64,000 nucleotides of DNA, taken from contig NZ_JAACFT010000013.1 in the NCBI RefSeq assembly GCF_029051685.1, forward strand, positions 153,685 to 217,684, read 5' to 3'. Shown piece by piece: positions 1-9,181 of this stretch; within the stretch, counting starts at the first letter, position 1, and each line of letters opens with the position of its first letter. A program made the position numbers and the translations under genes. A model generated the notes under the pieces. That model made no database searches, was not told the origin of the DNA, and saw only the letters and a list, made by a program, of their open reading frames with translations. Source of the DNA: Bradyrhizobium sp. CSA207 (GTDB taxonomy: Bacteria; Pseudomonadota; Alphaproteobacteria; Rhizobiales; Xanthobacteraceae).

Positions 1-1605
1 GAAGAAGGCAAACAGCGCGTCCGCGTCATAGCCGCCATATTGCTGCGAGGTGCCCTGTTTGGCGACCGTAAAGCCGTCGCCACCGACGGCGAGATAATCG
101 TTGAGGGTGACGCGGTAACCGGTGGACTGCTCGATCGGCCTGCCGTTGAGCGTCATCGTCTCGGCCGCGACGCGCTCGCCGAACGGTTTTGACGCATCCC
201 AGGTGTAGCTGAAGCCGTTCGACACCTGGAGGATCCGTGGCCGCTTCGGATCGAGCCATTGCTGCTCCAGCATATCCTTGAGCTGGCTCCCTGTGAGCGT
301 CATGGTGACGAGGCGGTTGCGGAACGGCTGGCTCGCGAAGACATCGCCGAAGGATATCGCGCCGTTCTCCTTCGGAACGATGTCGGTGCGGATGCCGCCT
401 GGATTGGTGAGCGCGATGACAGCGCTGCCGTCCTTGGTGTCCTTCGTCGCCGCGAGCTGCGCGTCCGCAATGACGTCGCCGAGCGCGCTTTCGCCGGCCT
501 CGTTCGGCACGCGCGACAGCGTCTGCGTCACCGATCCGGCCGGACGATTGGCGATCGGGGCGGCGAGCTTGTCATAGGCCTCGATCAGCGCGGTCTGCTC
601 GGGTTTCTTCGGCAGCGAGGCGTTGGCGACGATGACGTTCTCGGCTCTGGTGCTGACGACATCGCGCGTTGCCGGATCGAGCTTGAGATCGATCGCGGTG
701 ACCAGCGTGCCGTATTTGTCGCCGCTCGTCACCAGTCTGCCATCGATCTCGCAGACATAGGCGCGGTGGGTGTGGCCGCTGACGACGACGTCGACGGCGC
801 GGTCGAACTTTTTGACGATCTCGACGATTGGCCCGGAGATGCCGGGGCAGTCGTTGTAGTCGCCGGCCGGCTCGCCGCCTTCGTGGATCAGCACCACGAT
901 GGCTTCCACGCCGCGTGCCTTCAGTTGCGGCACGAGCGCATTCACCGTCTCGGCCTCGTCGCGGAATTCGAGACCGGCAATGCCGGCGGGCGAGACGATG
1001 CCGGCGGTGCCCTTCAAGGTCAGTCCGATGAAGGCGACGGGGATGCCGTCGAACTCCCTGATCTCGTAGGGCGGCAGCACGCTTCTGCCGGTCGCGGTCT
1101 CGACGGTGGAGGCCGCGAGATAGTGAAATTTCGCGCCCGTAAAGGGATGCGGCCCCTGGCAACGGTCGACCGGATGGCAGCCGCCGTTCTGCATCCGCAG
1201 CAGCTCGGCCTTGCCCTCGTCGAACTCGTGATTGCCGACCGAGCTGATCGCAAGCCCCATCATCGAGAGCGACTCGATCGAGGGCTCGTCGTGAAACATC
1301 GCGGACAAGAACGGGCTCGCCCCGATCAGATCGCCGGCGGCAACGAAGATCGTGTTCCGGCGTCCCTCGCGCAATTGACTGACCAATGTCGCCATGTACT
1401 CGGCCCCGCCGGCCGCCACCATCACCTTCCTGGCTTTGTCCTCGGGATCACCGATGCGAATGCCACCCGGCGGGGGCCGCAAATTGCCGTGAAAATCGTT
1501 GATCGCGAGAATGCGCAGCTCGACGGGAGCTGCCGTTTGAGCGGAAGCGGGCAGGGCAGCGGCGAGCGCGAAGGCGAAAATGGTCAGGCGGAGAAGATGT
1601 TGCAT
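1..1605 (-). CDS. secreted bifunctional metallophosphatase/5'-nucleotidase (UshA-like), C-terminus beyond window
   Basis: Reads without a stop from ATG at 1605 to the window edge (535 codons), so the 3' end is missing. It starts with a clear Sec signal peptide (about residues 1-22, ending ASAQ). The N-terminal calcineurin-like phosphoesterase domain shows the metal motifs INDFHGN, AAGDLIGASP, SVGNHEFDEG and VVSGHTHRAY in the expected order. It is followed by the 5'-nucleotidase C-terminal domain (ALGDVIADAQ, NPGGIRTDI, and YLAVGGDGFTV in the substrate-binding part). Known UshA/YfkN relatives hydrolyse extracellular nucleotides, sugar nucleotides or cyclic nucleotides in the periplasm to scavenge phosphate and nucleosides. 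The exact substrate cannot be told from sequence. It stands alone, with a palindromic repeat separating it from the crotonase gene. Confidence 0.9.
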   Translation of the reverse strand, partial: MQHLLRLTIFAFALAAALPASAQTAAPVELRILAINDFHGNLRPPPGGIRIGDPEDKARKVMVAAGGAEYMATLVSQLREGRRNTIFVAAGDLIGASPFLSAMFHDEPSIESLSMMGLAISSVGNHEFDEGKAELLRMQNGGCHPVDRCQGPHPFTGAKFHYLAASTVETATGRSVLPPYEIREFDGIPVAFIGLTLKGTAGIVSPAGIAGLEFRDEAETVNALVPQLKARGVEAIVVLIHEGGEPAGDYNDCPGISGPIVEIVKKFDRAVDVVVSGHTHRAYVCEIDGRLVTSGDKYGTLVTAIDLKLDPATRDVVSTRAENVIVANASLPKKPEQTALIEAYDKLAAPIANRPAGSVTQTLSRVPNEAGESALGDVIADAQLAATKDTKDGSAVIALTNPGGIRTDIVPKENGAISFGDVFASQPFRNRLVTMTLTGSQLKDMLEQQWLDPKRPRILQVSNGFSYTWDASKPFGERVAAETMTLNGRPIEQSTGYRVTLNDYLAVGGDGFTVAKQGTSQQYGGYDADALFAFF

Positions 1606-1659
1606 GGAGCGAGATTAGTCATTCCACGCGAAGATTTCACGAAGCTTGTTACCATACCC

Positions 1660-1767
1660 GTCATTCCGGGGCGCGCGTAGCGCGAGCCCGGAATCCATTG
1701 GACGACAATTTCGGGAGATCGATGGATTCCAGGTTCGCGACTTTGTCGCGCCCCGGAATGACGATAG
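1660..1767. repeat. REP-like palindromic repeat
   Basis: The arm CGTCATTCCGGGGCGCG at the left end is matched by its reverse complement CGCGCCCCGGAATGACG at the right end, about 108 bp overall with internal inverted segments. It lies between two genes read on the minus strand. The form is that of a dispersed hairpin repeat of rhizobial genomes. Confidence 0.75.
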
Positions 1768-1775
1768 TGGGAATC

Positions 1776-2534
1776 CTACCGCCGCTTCCTGTTCGCGAAG
1801 GCATTGAACGCGGCGATGGCTTCGTCTGACGTCAGCCGCTCGCCGAACAGATGGCTTTCCTGGTCGATGCGGCGGGTGAGTTCTTCCGGCGCGGCGCGCA
1901 GCAATTTGCGCGAGGCCGCAACCGCCTCGGCCGGCAGCTTGCAGATCTCGCGCGCCACCTTGCGGGCCTCGACCTCGGTATGTCCCGACGAGACCACCGT
2001 GTTGACGAAGCCTGCGGCGTGGGCTTCCGCGGCGGTGAAGGTCCGTCCCATCACCAGCATCGCAAAGGCGCGCTGGTACCCCATCGTGCTCGGCATCAGC
2101 AGGCTGGAAGCGCCGACCGGCACGAGCCCGAGATGGATATAGGGCGCGGAGAAGGTCGCGGCGGTGGAGGCGAGCACGTAGTCGCAATGGAACAGCATTA
2201 CGGTGCCCATGCCGATCGACGCGCCGTCCACGGCCGCGATGATCGGCTTGACGTTGAGGGCGAGCGAGTAGAGGAAGCGCGCTCCGTCCGTCAGCGTCTC
2301 GGAATTCGCCGCTCCGGCCTGCATGAAATCGTCGATATCGTCGCCGGCAGTGAACACGCCGGAGCCGCCGGTGATGATCATGCAGCGGATCTCGGGATTG
2401 TTTTGCGCGGTATCGATCGCGCGGCTCATCTCGCGATACATGTCCTGTGTGATCGCGTTTTTCTTGCTTGGCCGGCGCAAGGTGATCACGCGCGTCGCGT
2501 GCTCTTCGGTGACGACGATGTTACCGTTCGGCAT
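1776..2534 (-). CDS. enoyl-CoA hydratase/isomerase (crotonase) family protein
   Basis: 252 aa, normal length for a single-domain crotonase. The oxyanion-hole segments are visible: FTAGDDIDDF near residue 61 and the SIGMGTVMLFHCDY segment near 105-120. The fold-typical LGLVP stretch follows, but it reads LGLVPVGASS, where many hydratase/isomerase relatives have an acidic residue (LGLVPEAASS). The usual hydratase Glu in the GGG.CE helix is also not evident. It therefore binds an acyl-CoA, but classical hydration is uncertain and it may be an isomerase or another crotonase activity. ATG at 2534 is the first good start. It has no co-directional operon partner. Confidence 0.85.
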   Translation of the reverse strand: MPNGNIVVTEEHATRVITLRRPSKKNAITQDMYREMSRAIDTAQNNPEIRCMIITGGSGVFTAGDDIDDFMQAGAANSETLTDGARFLYSLALNVKPIIAAVDGASIGMGTVMLFHCDYVLASTAATFSAPYIHLGLVPVGASSLLMPSTMGYQRAFAMLVMGRTFTAAEAHAAGFVNTVVSSGHTEVEARKVAREICKLPAEAVAASRKLLRAAPEELTRRIDQESHLFGERLTSDEAIAAFNAFANRKRR

Positions 2535-2836
2535 GAGTGCCCCCTGCGGCCGCCGCAGCCTGCTTCTGGCGAGTCTCGCTGGCTTCAGCCTACATCATCC
2601 CACGTACGTGCCAATGCGCTCGCTCAACCTTTTCGTGGCAATTCCATGAGACAGGCGCATGGTCTTTGCGCCATGGCTGCATTTTGTCCCGGGAACCGGC
2701 CTGCCATGGATCGTGCGAACGCATTACTTTACGCGGTGTTGCGCGCCGCAACAATCGGCTACAATGTTTCAATTGAAAAACCGGTGGTTGTGCGGCACGA
2801 TGCTCGTCTCGTTCCATTTGGCCGATTGCTTGATTG
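2535..2836. other. intergenic region between divergent crotonase and MFS genes
   Basis: About 300 bp that must hold the promoters of both divergent genes. No convincing coding frame, terminator or long palindrome was seen. The part just before the MFS gene (2750-2836) is more A/T-rich than its surroundings, as expected for a promoter, but no confident -35/-10 pair could be assigned. Confidence 0.5.
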
Positions 2837-4078
2837 ATGATTGCCACAACGGGCATTGACGAATCCTCGGTGCACTATCGCGGCTGGCGGGTCGTGTTGG
2901 CCTGTTTCCTGATGGCCTTCTTCATGTTCGGCTTCGGCCTCTACGGCCAGGGCGTCTATCTCGCGGAGCTCCAGCGCGCGCATGGCTGGCCAGGCACGCT
3001 GGTCTCCGCCGCCAGCACTTTCTCGTTTCTGCTGACCTCCGTCCTGGTCATCTTCACCGACGATCTCCTGGCCCGCATCGGGCTGCGATCGCTGATCCTG
3101 TGCGGTTTGACGGCCCTTGGGGCATCGACGGTGCTGCTGGCACTGATGCAGACGCCCTGGCAGCTTTATCTCGCCTACGCGCTGATGTCGGTCGGCTGGA
3201 CCGGCATGGGCACCGTCGTGATCGCAACCGTACTGAATTCCTGGTTCGAACGGCGACGCGGGCTCGCGCTCAGCCTTGCGTTCAACGGCGCGACTTGCGG
3301 CGGGATCGTCCTCGTGCCGCTGCTGCTGACGCTGAGCGGCAGCATTGGCTTCCGCTCGGCCATGCTGGCGGTCACGATGGCGATGGTGGTGCTGGTGTTG
3401 CCGGTGGTGGTCATCTTCACCGGCTGGCCGGCCGAGATGTCGCCGGAATCGGGCGGCCGTCGTTCCGGTGGCGGCGCGGCCACGCCGGCCCATTCGCGCA
3501 AGGCGCTACTCGCCCAGGCGGCGTTCTGGACCATGGTGCTGCCGTTCGCAATAGCGTTGCTCGCGCAGATGGGCTTCATCGTCCACCAGGTGACGTTTCT
3601 CGAGCCGCTGATCGGCCGCTATGCCGCGGGCCTTGCGGTCACCATCATGGCGGCGATGGCGGTGGTCGGCCGCCTGTCGCTCGGCCTGTTCGTCGATCGG
3701 CTCGATCCGCGGCTCGCAAGCGCCGCCTCGATGACGAGCCAGGCGGCGGCACTCTTCGTTGTCGTGCAGAGCACGAGCCCGACGGTGCTGCTGGTATGCT
3801 GCGCCGTCTACGGCTTCTCGATCGGCAACATGATCACGTTCCCGCCCTTGATCATCCAGCGCGAGATCGGCGCTGGCGCCTTCGCGGCCGCGATGGGACT
3901 AGGGACCTCGATCAGCGGCATCGTCAGCGCGTTCGGTCCCGGCATCGTCGGCCTCGTGCGCAGCCTGACCGGCGACTACACGACGGCATTCGCGATGTGC
4001 GTGGTGCTCGATCTCGTGGCAGCCGGGATCGTGCTGTGGCGGCCGGGAGCAAGTGGCGCAGCACGAAGGTCGAGGTAA
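2837..4078 (+). CDS. MFS transporter
   Basis: About 413 aa with roughly 12 hydrophobic segments in two halves of six. The loop between helices 2 and 3 reads LLARIGLRSLILCG, and the segment SWFERRRGLALSLAFNGATCGG carries the MFS-typical small-residue and arginine pattern. A central cytoplasmic loop near residue 205 (GGRRSGGGAATPAHSRKA) separates the halves. ATG at 2837 is taken as the start; an in-frame TTG lies directly before it and no strong ribosome binding site is visible. It sits in the inner membrane and probably moves a small organic anion or drug. The substrate cannot be inferred, and the divergent crotonase gives only a weak hint towards a carboxylate. Confidence 0.88.
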   Translation: MIATTGIDESSVHYRGWRVVLACFLMAFFMFGFGLYGQGVYLAELQRAHGWPGTLVSAASTFSFLLTSVLVIFTDDLLARIGLRSLILCGLTALGASTVLLALMQTPWQLYLAYALMSVGWTGMGTVVIATVLNSWFERRRGLALSLAFNGATCGGIVLVPLLLTLSGSIGFRSAMLAVTMAMVVLVLPVVVIFTGWPAEMSPESGGRRSGGGAATPAHSRKALLAQAAFWTMVLPFAIALLAQMGFIVHQVTFLEPLIGRYAAGLAVTIMAAMAVVGRLSLGLFVDRLDPRLASAASMTSQAAALFVVVQSTSPTVLLVCCAVYGFSIGNMITFPPLIIQREIGAGAFAAAMGLGTSISGIVSAFGPGIVGLVRSLTGDYTTAFAMCVVLDLVAAGIVLWRPGASGAARRSR

Positions 4079-4123
4079 GTCCGCGAGCTGAGAGTTGGCC
4101 GGGAGCGCGCCGTATATTCCGCT

Positions 4124-4262
4124 GTCGTCCCGGCGAAGGCCGGGACCCATACCGCGTGATCCATCGATGGGGTTCGGATCGCAGTAACGCACGACCGCTT
4201 AACTGCCAATCTTCGTCAAACTTCTGCCTAGGGGTATGGGTCCCGGCCTTCGCCGGGACGAC
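4124..4262. repeat. paired inverted REP-like element
   Basis: A 30-bp arm at 4124-4153 (GTCGTCCCGGCGAAGGCCGG onward to CCCATACC) is repeated as its exact reverse complement at 4233-4262, with about 79 bp between. Each arm itself contains the smaller palindrome CCCGGCGAAGGCCGGG. The element sits between the convergent ends of the MFS and acyl-CoA dehydrogenase genes, where it may also act as a bidirectional terminator. Confidence 0.85.
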
Positions 4263-4293
4263 ACTGAACGTGCGGCACGTACATCCTAGCAGC

Positions 4294-6072
4294 TTACCCC
4301 AACAACACCGCATCCGCCGCCGCCACCGACTCTGCGCTCTCCGTCACGGTGCGCTCCAGCGCACCCGCCTGCACCGTGATGTTCTCGGCGAAGAAGCGCG
4401 CGAGCGAGACGTAACGCGGCGCGTCCGTATTGCCCTCGCCCTTGGCGGCAAGGGCTTCGGATGCCAGCATGCAACCGCCGAGCGTGGCGCCGAATTGCTG
4501 GAGATAGGGCGTCGCACCCGCGAGCGCCTCGTTCGGCGCGGAGGCGACGCGCTCCAGAAGCCATTTGCTGGTGCGGTGAAGCGCCTCCAGCGCCTCGCGC
4601 AGCTTTGTACCCGTGGTGCCGAAGGCCGGATCGTTGGAGGCCTCGACCTGCTTGACGGTCGCCGAGAGCTCGGACAGCAGCGCCCACACCGCGGCACCGC
4701 CATTGGCCGCGAGCTTGCGCGTGACAAGGTCGATCGCCTGGATGCCGTTGGTGCCCTCGTAGATCGCGGTGATGCGCGCGTCGCGATAGTGCTGCGCCGC
4801 GCCGGTCTCCTCGATGAAGCCCATGCCGCCATGCACCTGCACGCCGAGATAGGCGACCTCGTTGCCGACATCGGTGGAATAGGCCTTGGCCATCGGCGTC
4901 AGAAGCGCGGCGCGTGCGGCTGCGTCGGCCCGCACCTTGGGATCTTTCGCGCGCGTGGAGACGTCGATCGCAACCGCGGTGGCGTAGCAGATGGTGCGCG
5001 CGGCCGCGGTCTGCGCCCGCATCCGCATCAGCATGCGCTTGACGTCGGGATGCACGAAGATCGCCTCGGAGCCTTCGCCCTTGCTGCCGACCGCGCGGCC
5101 CTGCTTGCGCTCCTGCGCATAGGCGAGGGCCTGCTGATAGGCGCGATCGGCGACGCCGACGCCCTCCAGCCCCACGCCGAGGCGAGCCTGGTTCATCATC
5201 GTGAACATGCAGCGCATGCCCTGGTTCTCTTCGCCGACCAGGAAGCCGATTGCGCCGCCATGATCGCCCATCGTCATGGTGCAGGTCGGAGATGCATGCA
5301 TGCCGAGCTTGTGCTCGACGCCGCTTGCGAAGATGTCGTTGCGCGCGCCGAGCGAACCGTCGGCATTGACCATGAACTTGGGCACCAGGAAGAGCGAGAT
5401 TCCCTTGGTGCCGGCCGGCGCATCCGGCAGCCGCGCGAGCACGAAATGCACGATGTTGTCGGTCATGTCGTGTTCGCCATAGGTGATGAAGATCTTCGTC
5501 CCCTTGATGCGATAGGTGCCGTCGGCCTGCCGTTCGGCGCGGGTGCGCAACGCGCCGACGTCGGAGCCAGCCTGCGGCTCGGTCAGTTGCATGGTGCCGG
5601 TCCATTCGCCGGAGACGAGCTTTTCGAGATAGATTTTCTTCAGCTCGTCGCTGCCATGCGCGTCCAGCGCCTCCATCGCCGACGCCGTCAGCAGCGGGCA
5701 GAGGCCGAAGGCAACGTTGGAGGCGCTCCAGATCTCGGTGCAGGCCGCGTTGATCGCGAGCGGCAGGCCCTGGCCGCCAAAATCCTCCGGCCCGGACACC
5801 GCGTTCCAGCCACCCTCGGTCCAGCGCTTGTAGGCATCGGGCCAGCCAGGGGCGGTCGTGACCTTGCCGTCGTCGAGCTTGATGCCGTGCTCGTCGCCGA
5901 CCCGGTTGAGCGGCGCGAGCACGTCCGAAGCGAACCTGCCGGCTTCCTCCAGCACGGCCGCGACGATGTCGGCGTCGAAATCGCCGTAATGACCGGCCTC
6001 CAGGGCGGCCTTCAGCCCGGCGCCATGGTTGAGCGACAGCAGCATGTCATTAATCGGCGCGCGGTAGGTCAT
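4294..6072 (-). CDS. acyl-CoA dehydrogenase, large (about 590 aa) DmdC-like type
   Basis: 592 aa, longer than the usual 380-400 aa, because it carries the extra C-terminal domain of the DmdC/long-chain group (about residues 465-590). Visible features are the FAD/substrate segment MQLTEPQAGSDVGALRT near 160-176, the FITYGEHDMTDNIVHFVLAR strand, and YEGTNGIQ near 440, which contains the catalytic-base Glu position. It performs alpha,beta-dehydrogenation of an acyl-CoA, passing electrons to electron-transfer flavoprotein. The sequence resembles 3-methylmercaptopropionyl-CoA dehydrogenase and broad fatty acyl-CoA relatives; the substrate is not decidable here. It is a single gene with no operon partner on its strand. 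Confidence 0.9.
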   Translation of the reverse strand: MTYRAPINDMLLSLNHGAGLKAALEAGHYGDFDADIVAAVLEEAGRFASDVLAPLNRVGDEHGIKLDDGKVTTAPGWPDAYKRWTEGGWNAVSGPEDFGGQGLPLAINAACTEIWSASNVAFGLCPLLTASAMEALDAHGSDELKKIYLEKLVSGEWTGTMQLTEPQAGSDVGALRTRAERQADGTYRIKGTKIFITYGEHDMTDNIVHFVLARLPDAPAGTKGISLFLVPKFMVNADGSLGARNDIFASGVEHKLGMHASPTCTMTMGDHGGAIGFLVGEENQGMRCMFTMMNQARLGVGLEGVGVADRAYQQALAYAQERKQGRAVGSKGEGSEAIFVHPDVKRMLMRMRAQTAAARTICYATAVAIDVSTRAKDPKVRADAAARAALLTPMAKAYSTDVGNEVAYLGVQVHGGMGFIEETGAAQHYRDARITAIYEGTNGIQAIDLVTRKLAANGGAAVWALLSELSATVKQVEASNDPAFGTTGTKLREALEALHRTSKWLLERVASAPNEALAGATPYLQQFGATLGGCMLASEALAAKGEGNTDAPRYVSLARFFAENITVQAGALERTVTESAESVAAADAVLLG

Positions 6073-6327
6073 GGCTCACTCCCGTGGACAGTCTTGGTGC
6101 CGTATTCCCATGAAACGCCGGAGGTCTCAACTGTTGGGAAGGCCGGGACGGCTAGTCCCCGGGACGGCGCCATCGCCGGGTCATAATAGAGTGTGGCGCG
6201 GCCAATCGCGGGGCTGTGGTATTTTGCCCCTCAAGCGGTTGAAATGCCGCGCCGCTCCCTATAGACCGGCTGCGACTGGAGGGAATCCGCGGTAGCCGGT
6301 TCTTCCGCCGTTCCGTCAGTCACCTGT

Positions 6328-6402
6328 TGGGGCGTAGCCAAGCGGTAAGGCAGCGGATTTTGATTCCGCCATTCGGAGGTTCGATCCCTCCCGCCCCAGC
6401 CA
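6328..6402 (+). tRNA. tRNA-Gln (anticodon TTG), CCA encoded
   Basis: A 75-nt cloverleaf can be folded by hand. The acceptor TGGGGCG (6328-6334) pairs with CGCCCCA (6392-6398), followed by discriminator G and an encoded CCA. The anticodon stem GCGGA/TCCGC encloses the loop TTTTGAT, giving anticodon TTG. The T arm contains GGTTCGATCC. No copy of the tRNA 3' end was noticed elsewhere in the window, so there is no sign of an island integrated here. Confidence 0.95.
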
Positions 6403-6829
6403 GCACTTTAGCTGCTGAGTTCCCGGTTCAAGCCGCAAGCCGGCCTGCTCGCAGCCGCTGGAGCGCGTGTCCGACCATCATCAAGCGCGTCGACAGAGAG
6501 GGTGAATGCACTGCAAGGCAGGCGTGCGGAAATACCGAACCATATGATTTCTTCTCTAATCGTTTCAGCCGTGCCGCCGGACACGGCATCCAGCGCGCCT
6601 GTCACCATGTTGCTCTGATGGATGACCACCTATGATTTTGCCTCTTTGTGGCTTTCCGCCCCTGGTTTCTGTCACGATCTGCTCGAGCACCGGCAGACGG
6701 CCTGAACCGCCTGCTTGTGTTCGCCAGCGCAGCGCGCCATGCGCGGCAGCTATCGTTCAAAACCATCGAGGCGGTTACGTCCGTGAGGCTGCCACCGGCA
6801 GCTGATCGGCACGGTGTTTGGTTCGTGGG
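6403..6829. other. intergenic region after tRNA-Gln
   Basis: About 430 bp without a credible gene. The short frames on both strands have no codon bias, ribosome binding site or recognisable motif. No integrase remnant or direct repeat of the tRNA was seen. Confidence 0.5.
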
Positions 6830-7063
6830 ATGGATGACTATCGTGATCTTGTAAGGGCTGGCCTTGCGCTGTTCTGCGCCGGGATGATGTTGGTGGCCGG
6901 CCACCTTTTCATCGAGTGGCAGGCCAAGCGAGCCGATGCAGGTATCAAGATCGAGCCGTCAAGACGCGGAGGCTCGCCTTTGCCAAGCATATCAAGCAGT
7001 TCGCCATCAATAGGGAACGTGATCGAGCTCCCGACGGAGGTTAGGCGGAAGCGGCCTGCGTAA
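6830..7063 (+). CDS. small single-pass membrane protein, function unknown
   Basis: 77 aa from ATG at 6830 (an in-frame TTG at 6818 is the alternative). One hydrophobic helix (about residues 9-26, VRAGLALFCAGMMLVAGHLF) is followed by a basic and then serine/proline-rich tail (PLPSISSSSPSIGNVIELP). The ribosome binding site is weak, and codon bias is only moderate. It stands alone between the tRNA and the convergent ftsH gene. Not recognised as any family. Confidence 0.45.
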   Translation: MDDYRDLVRAGLALFCAGMMLVAGHLFIEWQAKRADAGIKIEPSRRGGSPLPSISSSSPSIGNVIELPTEVRRKRPA

Positions 7064-7119
7064 ACTTGTCTTGCGCTACTGTGCCCATTGAACGCCGCGC
7101 CCGCTCGGTGCGGAGCCCG

Positions 7120-8961
7120 TTAGATCGCGCGTAATCCTTCCTTGGGCATTTCCCGGGACAGCATATCGATATCGCTCTGCTCCAGCGTCTCCTTCTCCAA
7201 CAATTTCGTCGCGGCGCGGTCCAGCACCGGCCGCCGCGTGTTCAGGATGCCCTGGGCGCGTTGGAAGACCTGGTCGACAATGGCTTTCACCTCGTGGTCG
7301 ACTGCGGCTGCAGTTTCCTCCGCGTAGTCGCGCTCGCGAACCGGATAGGGGCGTTCGGCGCCCGCAAGGAAGTTGCCGGGATCGCGCTCATAGGCCACGC
7401 TGCCAAGTCTCTCGGACATTCCGTAACGCGTCACCATGCTGCGGGCGATGTCGGTCACGCGGCGCAGATCGTCGGCCGCACCAGTGGACAAATGCCCGAA
7501 CACGATCAGTTCCGCGGCGCGGCCACCGAGCAGCACCGCCATCTTGTTCTCCAACTCCTCCTTCGTCATCAGGAAGCGGTCTTCGATCGGCCGCTGAATG
7601 GTATAGCCAAGCGCGCCAACACCGCGCGGGATGATGGAGATCTTGTGCACGGGATCGACCCCCGGCAGTGAGAGCGCGACAATGGCGTGCCCCAACTCGT
7701 GATAGGCGACGATCTCGCGTTCCCTTGCATTGAGCAGGCGGTTGCGCTTTTCGAGGCCTGCGACCATGCGCTCCACCCCATTGTTGAAGTCGCTCATGCT
7801 GACCGCGTCGGCCCCGCGGCGGGTCGCCAGAAGCGCTGCTTCATTGACAAGATTGGCGAGGTCGGCGCCGGTGAATCCCGGCGTCAAGGCAGCGACGGCG
7901 TCTGCCTCGACATCCGCGGCGAGGCGCACTTTCTTCATGTGAACCTCGAGGATCTCTACGCGCCCCTTCTTGTCGGGCCGGTCGACCAGCACCTGGCGGT
8001 CGAAGCGGCCGGCGCGGAGCAGGGCGGGATCGAGAATTTCCGGCCGGTTGGTGGCGGCGAGGATGACGACCCCCGAGCGCGCATCGAAGCCGTCAAGTTC
8101 GACCAGCAGCTGATTGAGCGTTTGTTCCTTCTCGTCGTGGCCGCCGGCGAAAGGGCCGATGCCGCGGACGCGGCCGAGGGCGTCGAGCTCGTCGATGAAG
8201 ATGATCGCCGGCGCCTTTTCGTGCGCCTGCTGGAACAGGTCCCGCACCCGTGCTGCGCCGACACCGACGAACATCTCGACGAACTCCGAACCCGAAATCG
8301 AGAAGAACGGCACCCTGGCCTCGCCAGCGACGGCCTTGGCCAGCAAGGTCTTGCCTGTGCCCGGCGGGCCGACGAGCAGCACGCCTTTCGGCATGCGGCC
8401 GCCAAGCCGGCCATAATCGGTGGGATTCTTCAGGAAATCGACGACCTCGCGAAGCTCGTCCTTGGCTTCGTCGACCCCGGCGACGTCGGCAAAGGTGACA
8501 CCCGTATTGGACTCGACATAGATCTTGGCCTTGCTCTTGCCGATCGCCATGAGCCCGCCGCCGATCCCGCCGCCTTCCGCCATGCGCCGGCCGATGTACC
8601 ACCAGAGCCCGAAGAACAGCAGCACGGGCATGACCCACGACAACAGGTCGCGAAGGAACGTGCTCTCGATCTGCCCGGTGAAGCGGACGTTGTGTTTCTC
8701 CAGCTCCTGCGCGATCTCCTGGTCGACGCGCGTGGTGACGAATTGCTTCTGGCCGCCCGGCAGCGGCTCCTTCAGCGTGCCTTGCAGGGTGCGATCGGAG
8801 ATGCCGACGGCATCGACTTTCCCCTGACGCAGCAACTGCTGGTATTCGCTGTAGGGAATCACGGCTATTTGGTTGGCCGCCGAGATGAGATGCTGGATCA
8901 GGAGGACGGCGAAAATCGCGGCGACAGCATATCCGAGATTGAAGCGGACGTTTTTGTTCAT
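7120..8961 (-). CDS. ftsH: ATP-dependent zinc metalloprotease FtsH
   Basis: 613 aa. Membrane helices lie at about residues 9-28 and 105-124, with the periplasmic segment between. The AAA module has Walker A GPPGTGKT (198-205), Walker B IIFIDELDAL (about 253-262) and the second region of homology (LLRAGRFDRQ). The zinc protease motif HELGH is at 421-425, with the distal metal-ligand region GGRAAELIVFG. It degrades misfolded membrane proteins and selected regulators at the inner membrane. Unlike the housekeeping gene of many bacteria it is not next to tilS or folP, and the C-terminal tail is short, so it may be an accessory copy; that is inference. It is single, read towards the small membrane gene. 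Confidence 0.95.
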   Translation of the reverse strand: MNKNVRFNLGYAVAAIFAVLLIQHLISAANQIAVIPYSEYQQLLRQGKVDAVGISDRTLQGTLKEPLPGGQKQFVTTRVDQEIAQELEKHNVRFTGQIESTFLRDLLSWVMPVLLFFGLWWYIGRRMAEGGGIGGGLMAIGKSKAKIYVESNTGVTFADVAGVDEAKDELREVVDFLKNPTDYGRLGGRMPKGVLLVGPPGTGKTLLAKAVAGEARVPFFSISGSEFVEMFVGVGAARVRDLFQQAHEKAPAIIFIDELDALGRVRGIGPFAGGHDEKEQTLNQLLVELDGFDARSGVVILAATNRPEILDPALLRAGRFDRQVLVDRPDKKGRVEILEVHMKKVRLAADVEADAVAALTPGFTGADLANLVNEAALLATRRGADAVSMSDFNNGVERMVAGLEKRNRLLNAREREIVAYHELGHAIVALSLPGVDPVHKISIIPRGVGALGYTIQRPIEDRFLMTKEELENKMAVLLGGRAAELIVFGHLSTGAADDLRRVTDIARSMVTRYGMSERLGSVAYERDPGNFLAGAERPYPVRERDYAEETAAAVDHEVKAIVDQVFQRAQGILNTRRPVLDRAATKLLEKETLEQSDIDMLSREMPKEGLRAI

Positions 8962-9181
8962 GCGGAAGCTCGATCCGATATCGTTGCGCCGCCGGACAGC
9001 AGCGCGTGTTTTGCGCGCTTGTTCGGCCCGGATGCTCGTTCGGAGCTAGATCGTACCGACAGAACGCTTCCCTTGGCCTCCAGTTCCTGGCCCGCAAGAG
9101 CCCCCGGCAGGCGTTCACACCCGCGTGGAAGCGTGCTGCGCAGCTGCATCTCAACCATGGCCGCACTTCAAGCCTCTCGCT

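Noticed and set aside
259..1680. A 473-codon plus-strand frame
   Set aside because: It is the antisense shadow of the 5'-nucleotidase gene, which has clear motifs on the minus strand.
3100..6186. A 1028-codon open frame on the plus strand
   Set aside because: It overlaps the MFS gene in another frame and the acyl-CoA dehydrogenase gene antisense. The composition (Arg, Gly, Ala-rich, no family) is that of a shadow frame in GC-rich DNA.
9160..9181. RpoH-like CTTGAA element upstream of ftsH on the minus strand
   Set aside because: The CTTGAA lacks a matching -10 element at the right distance.
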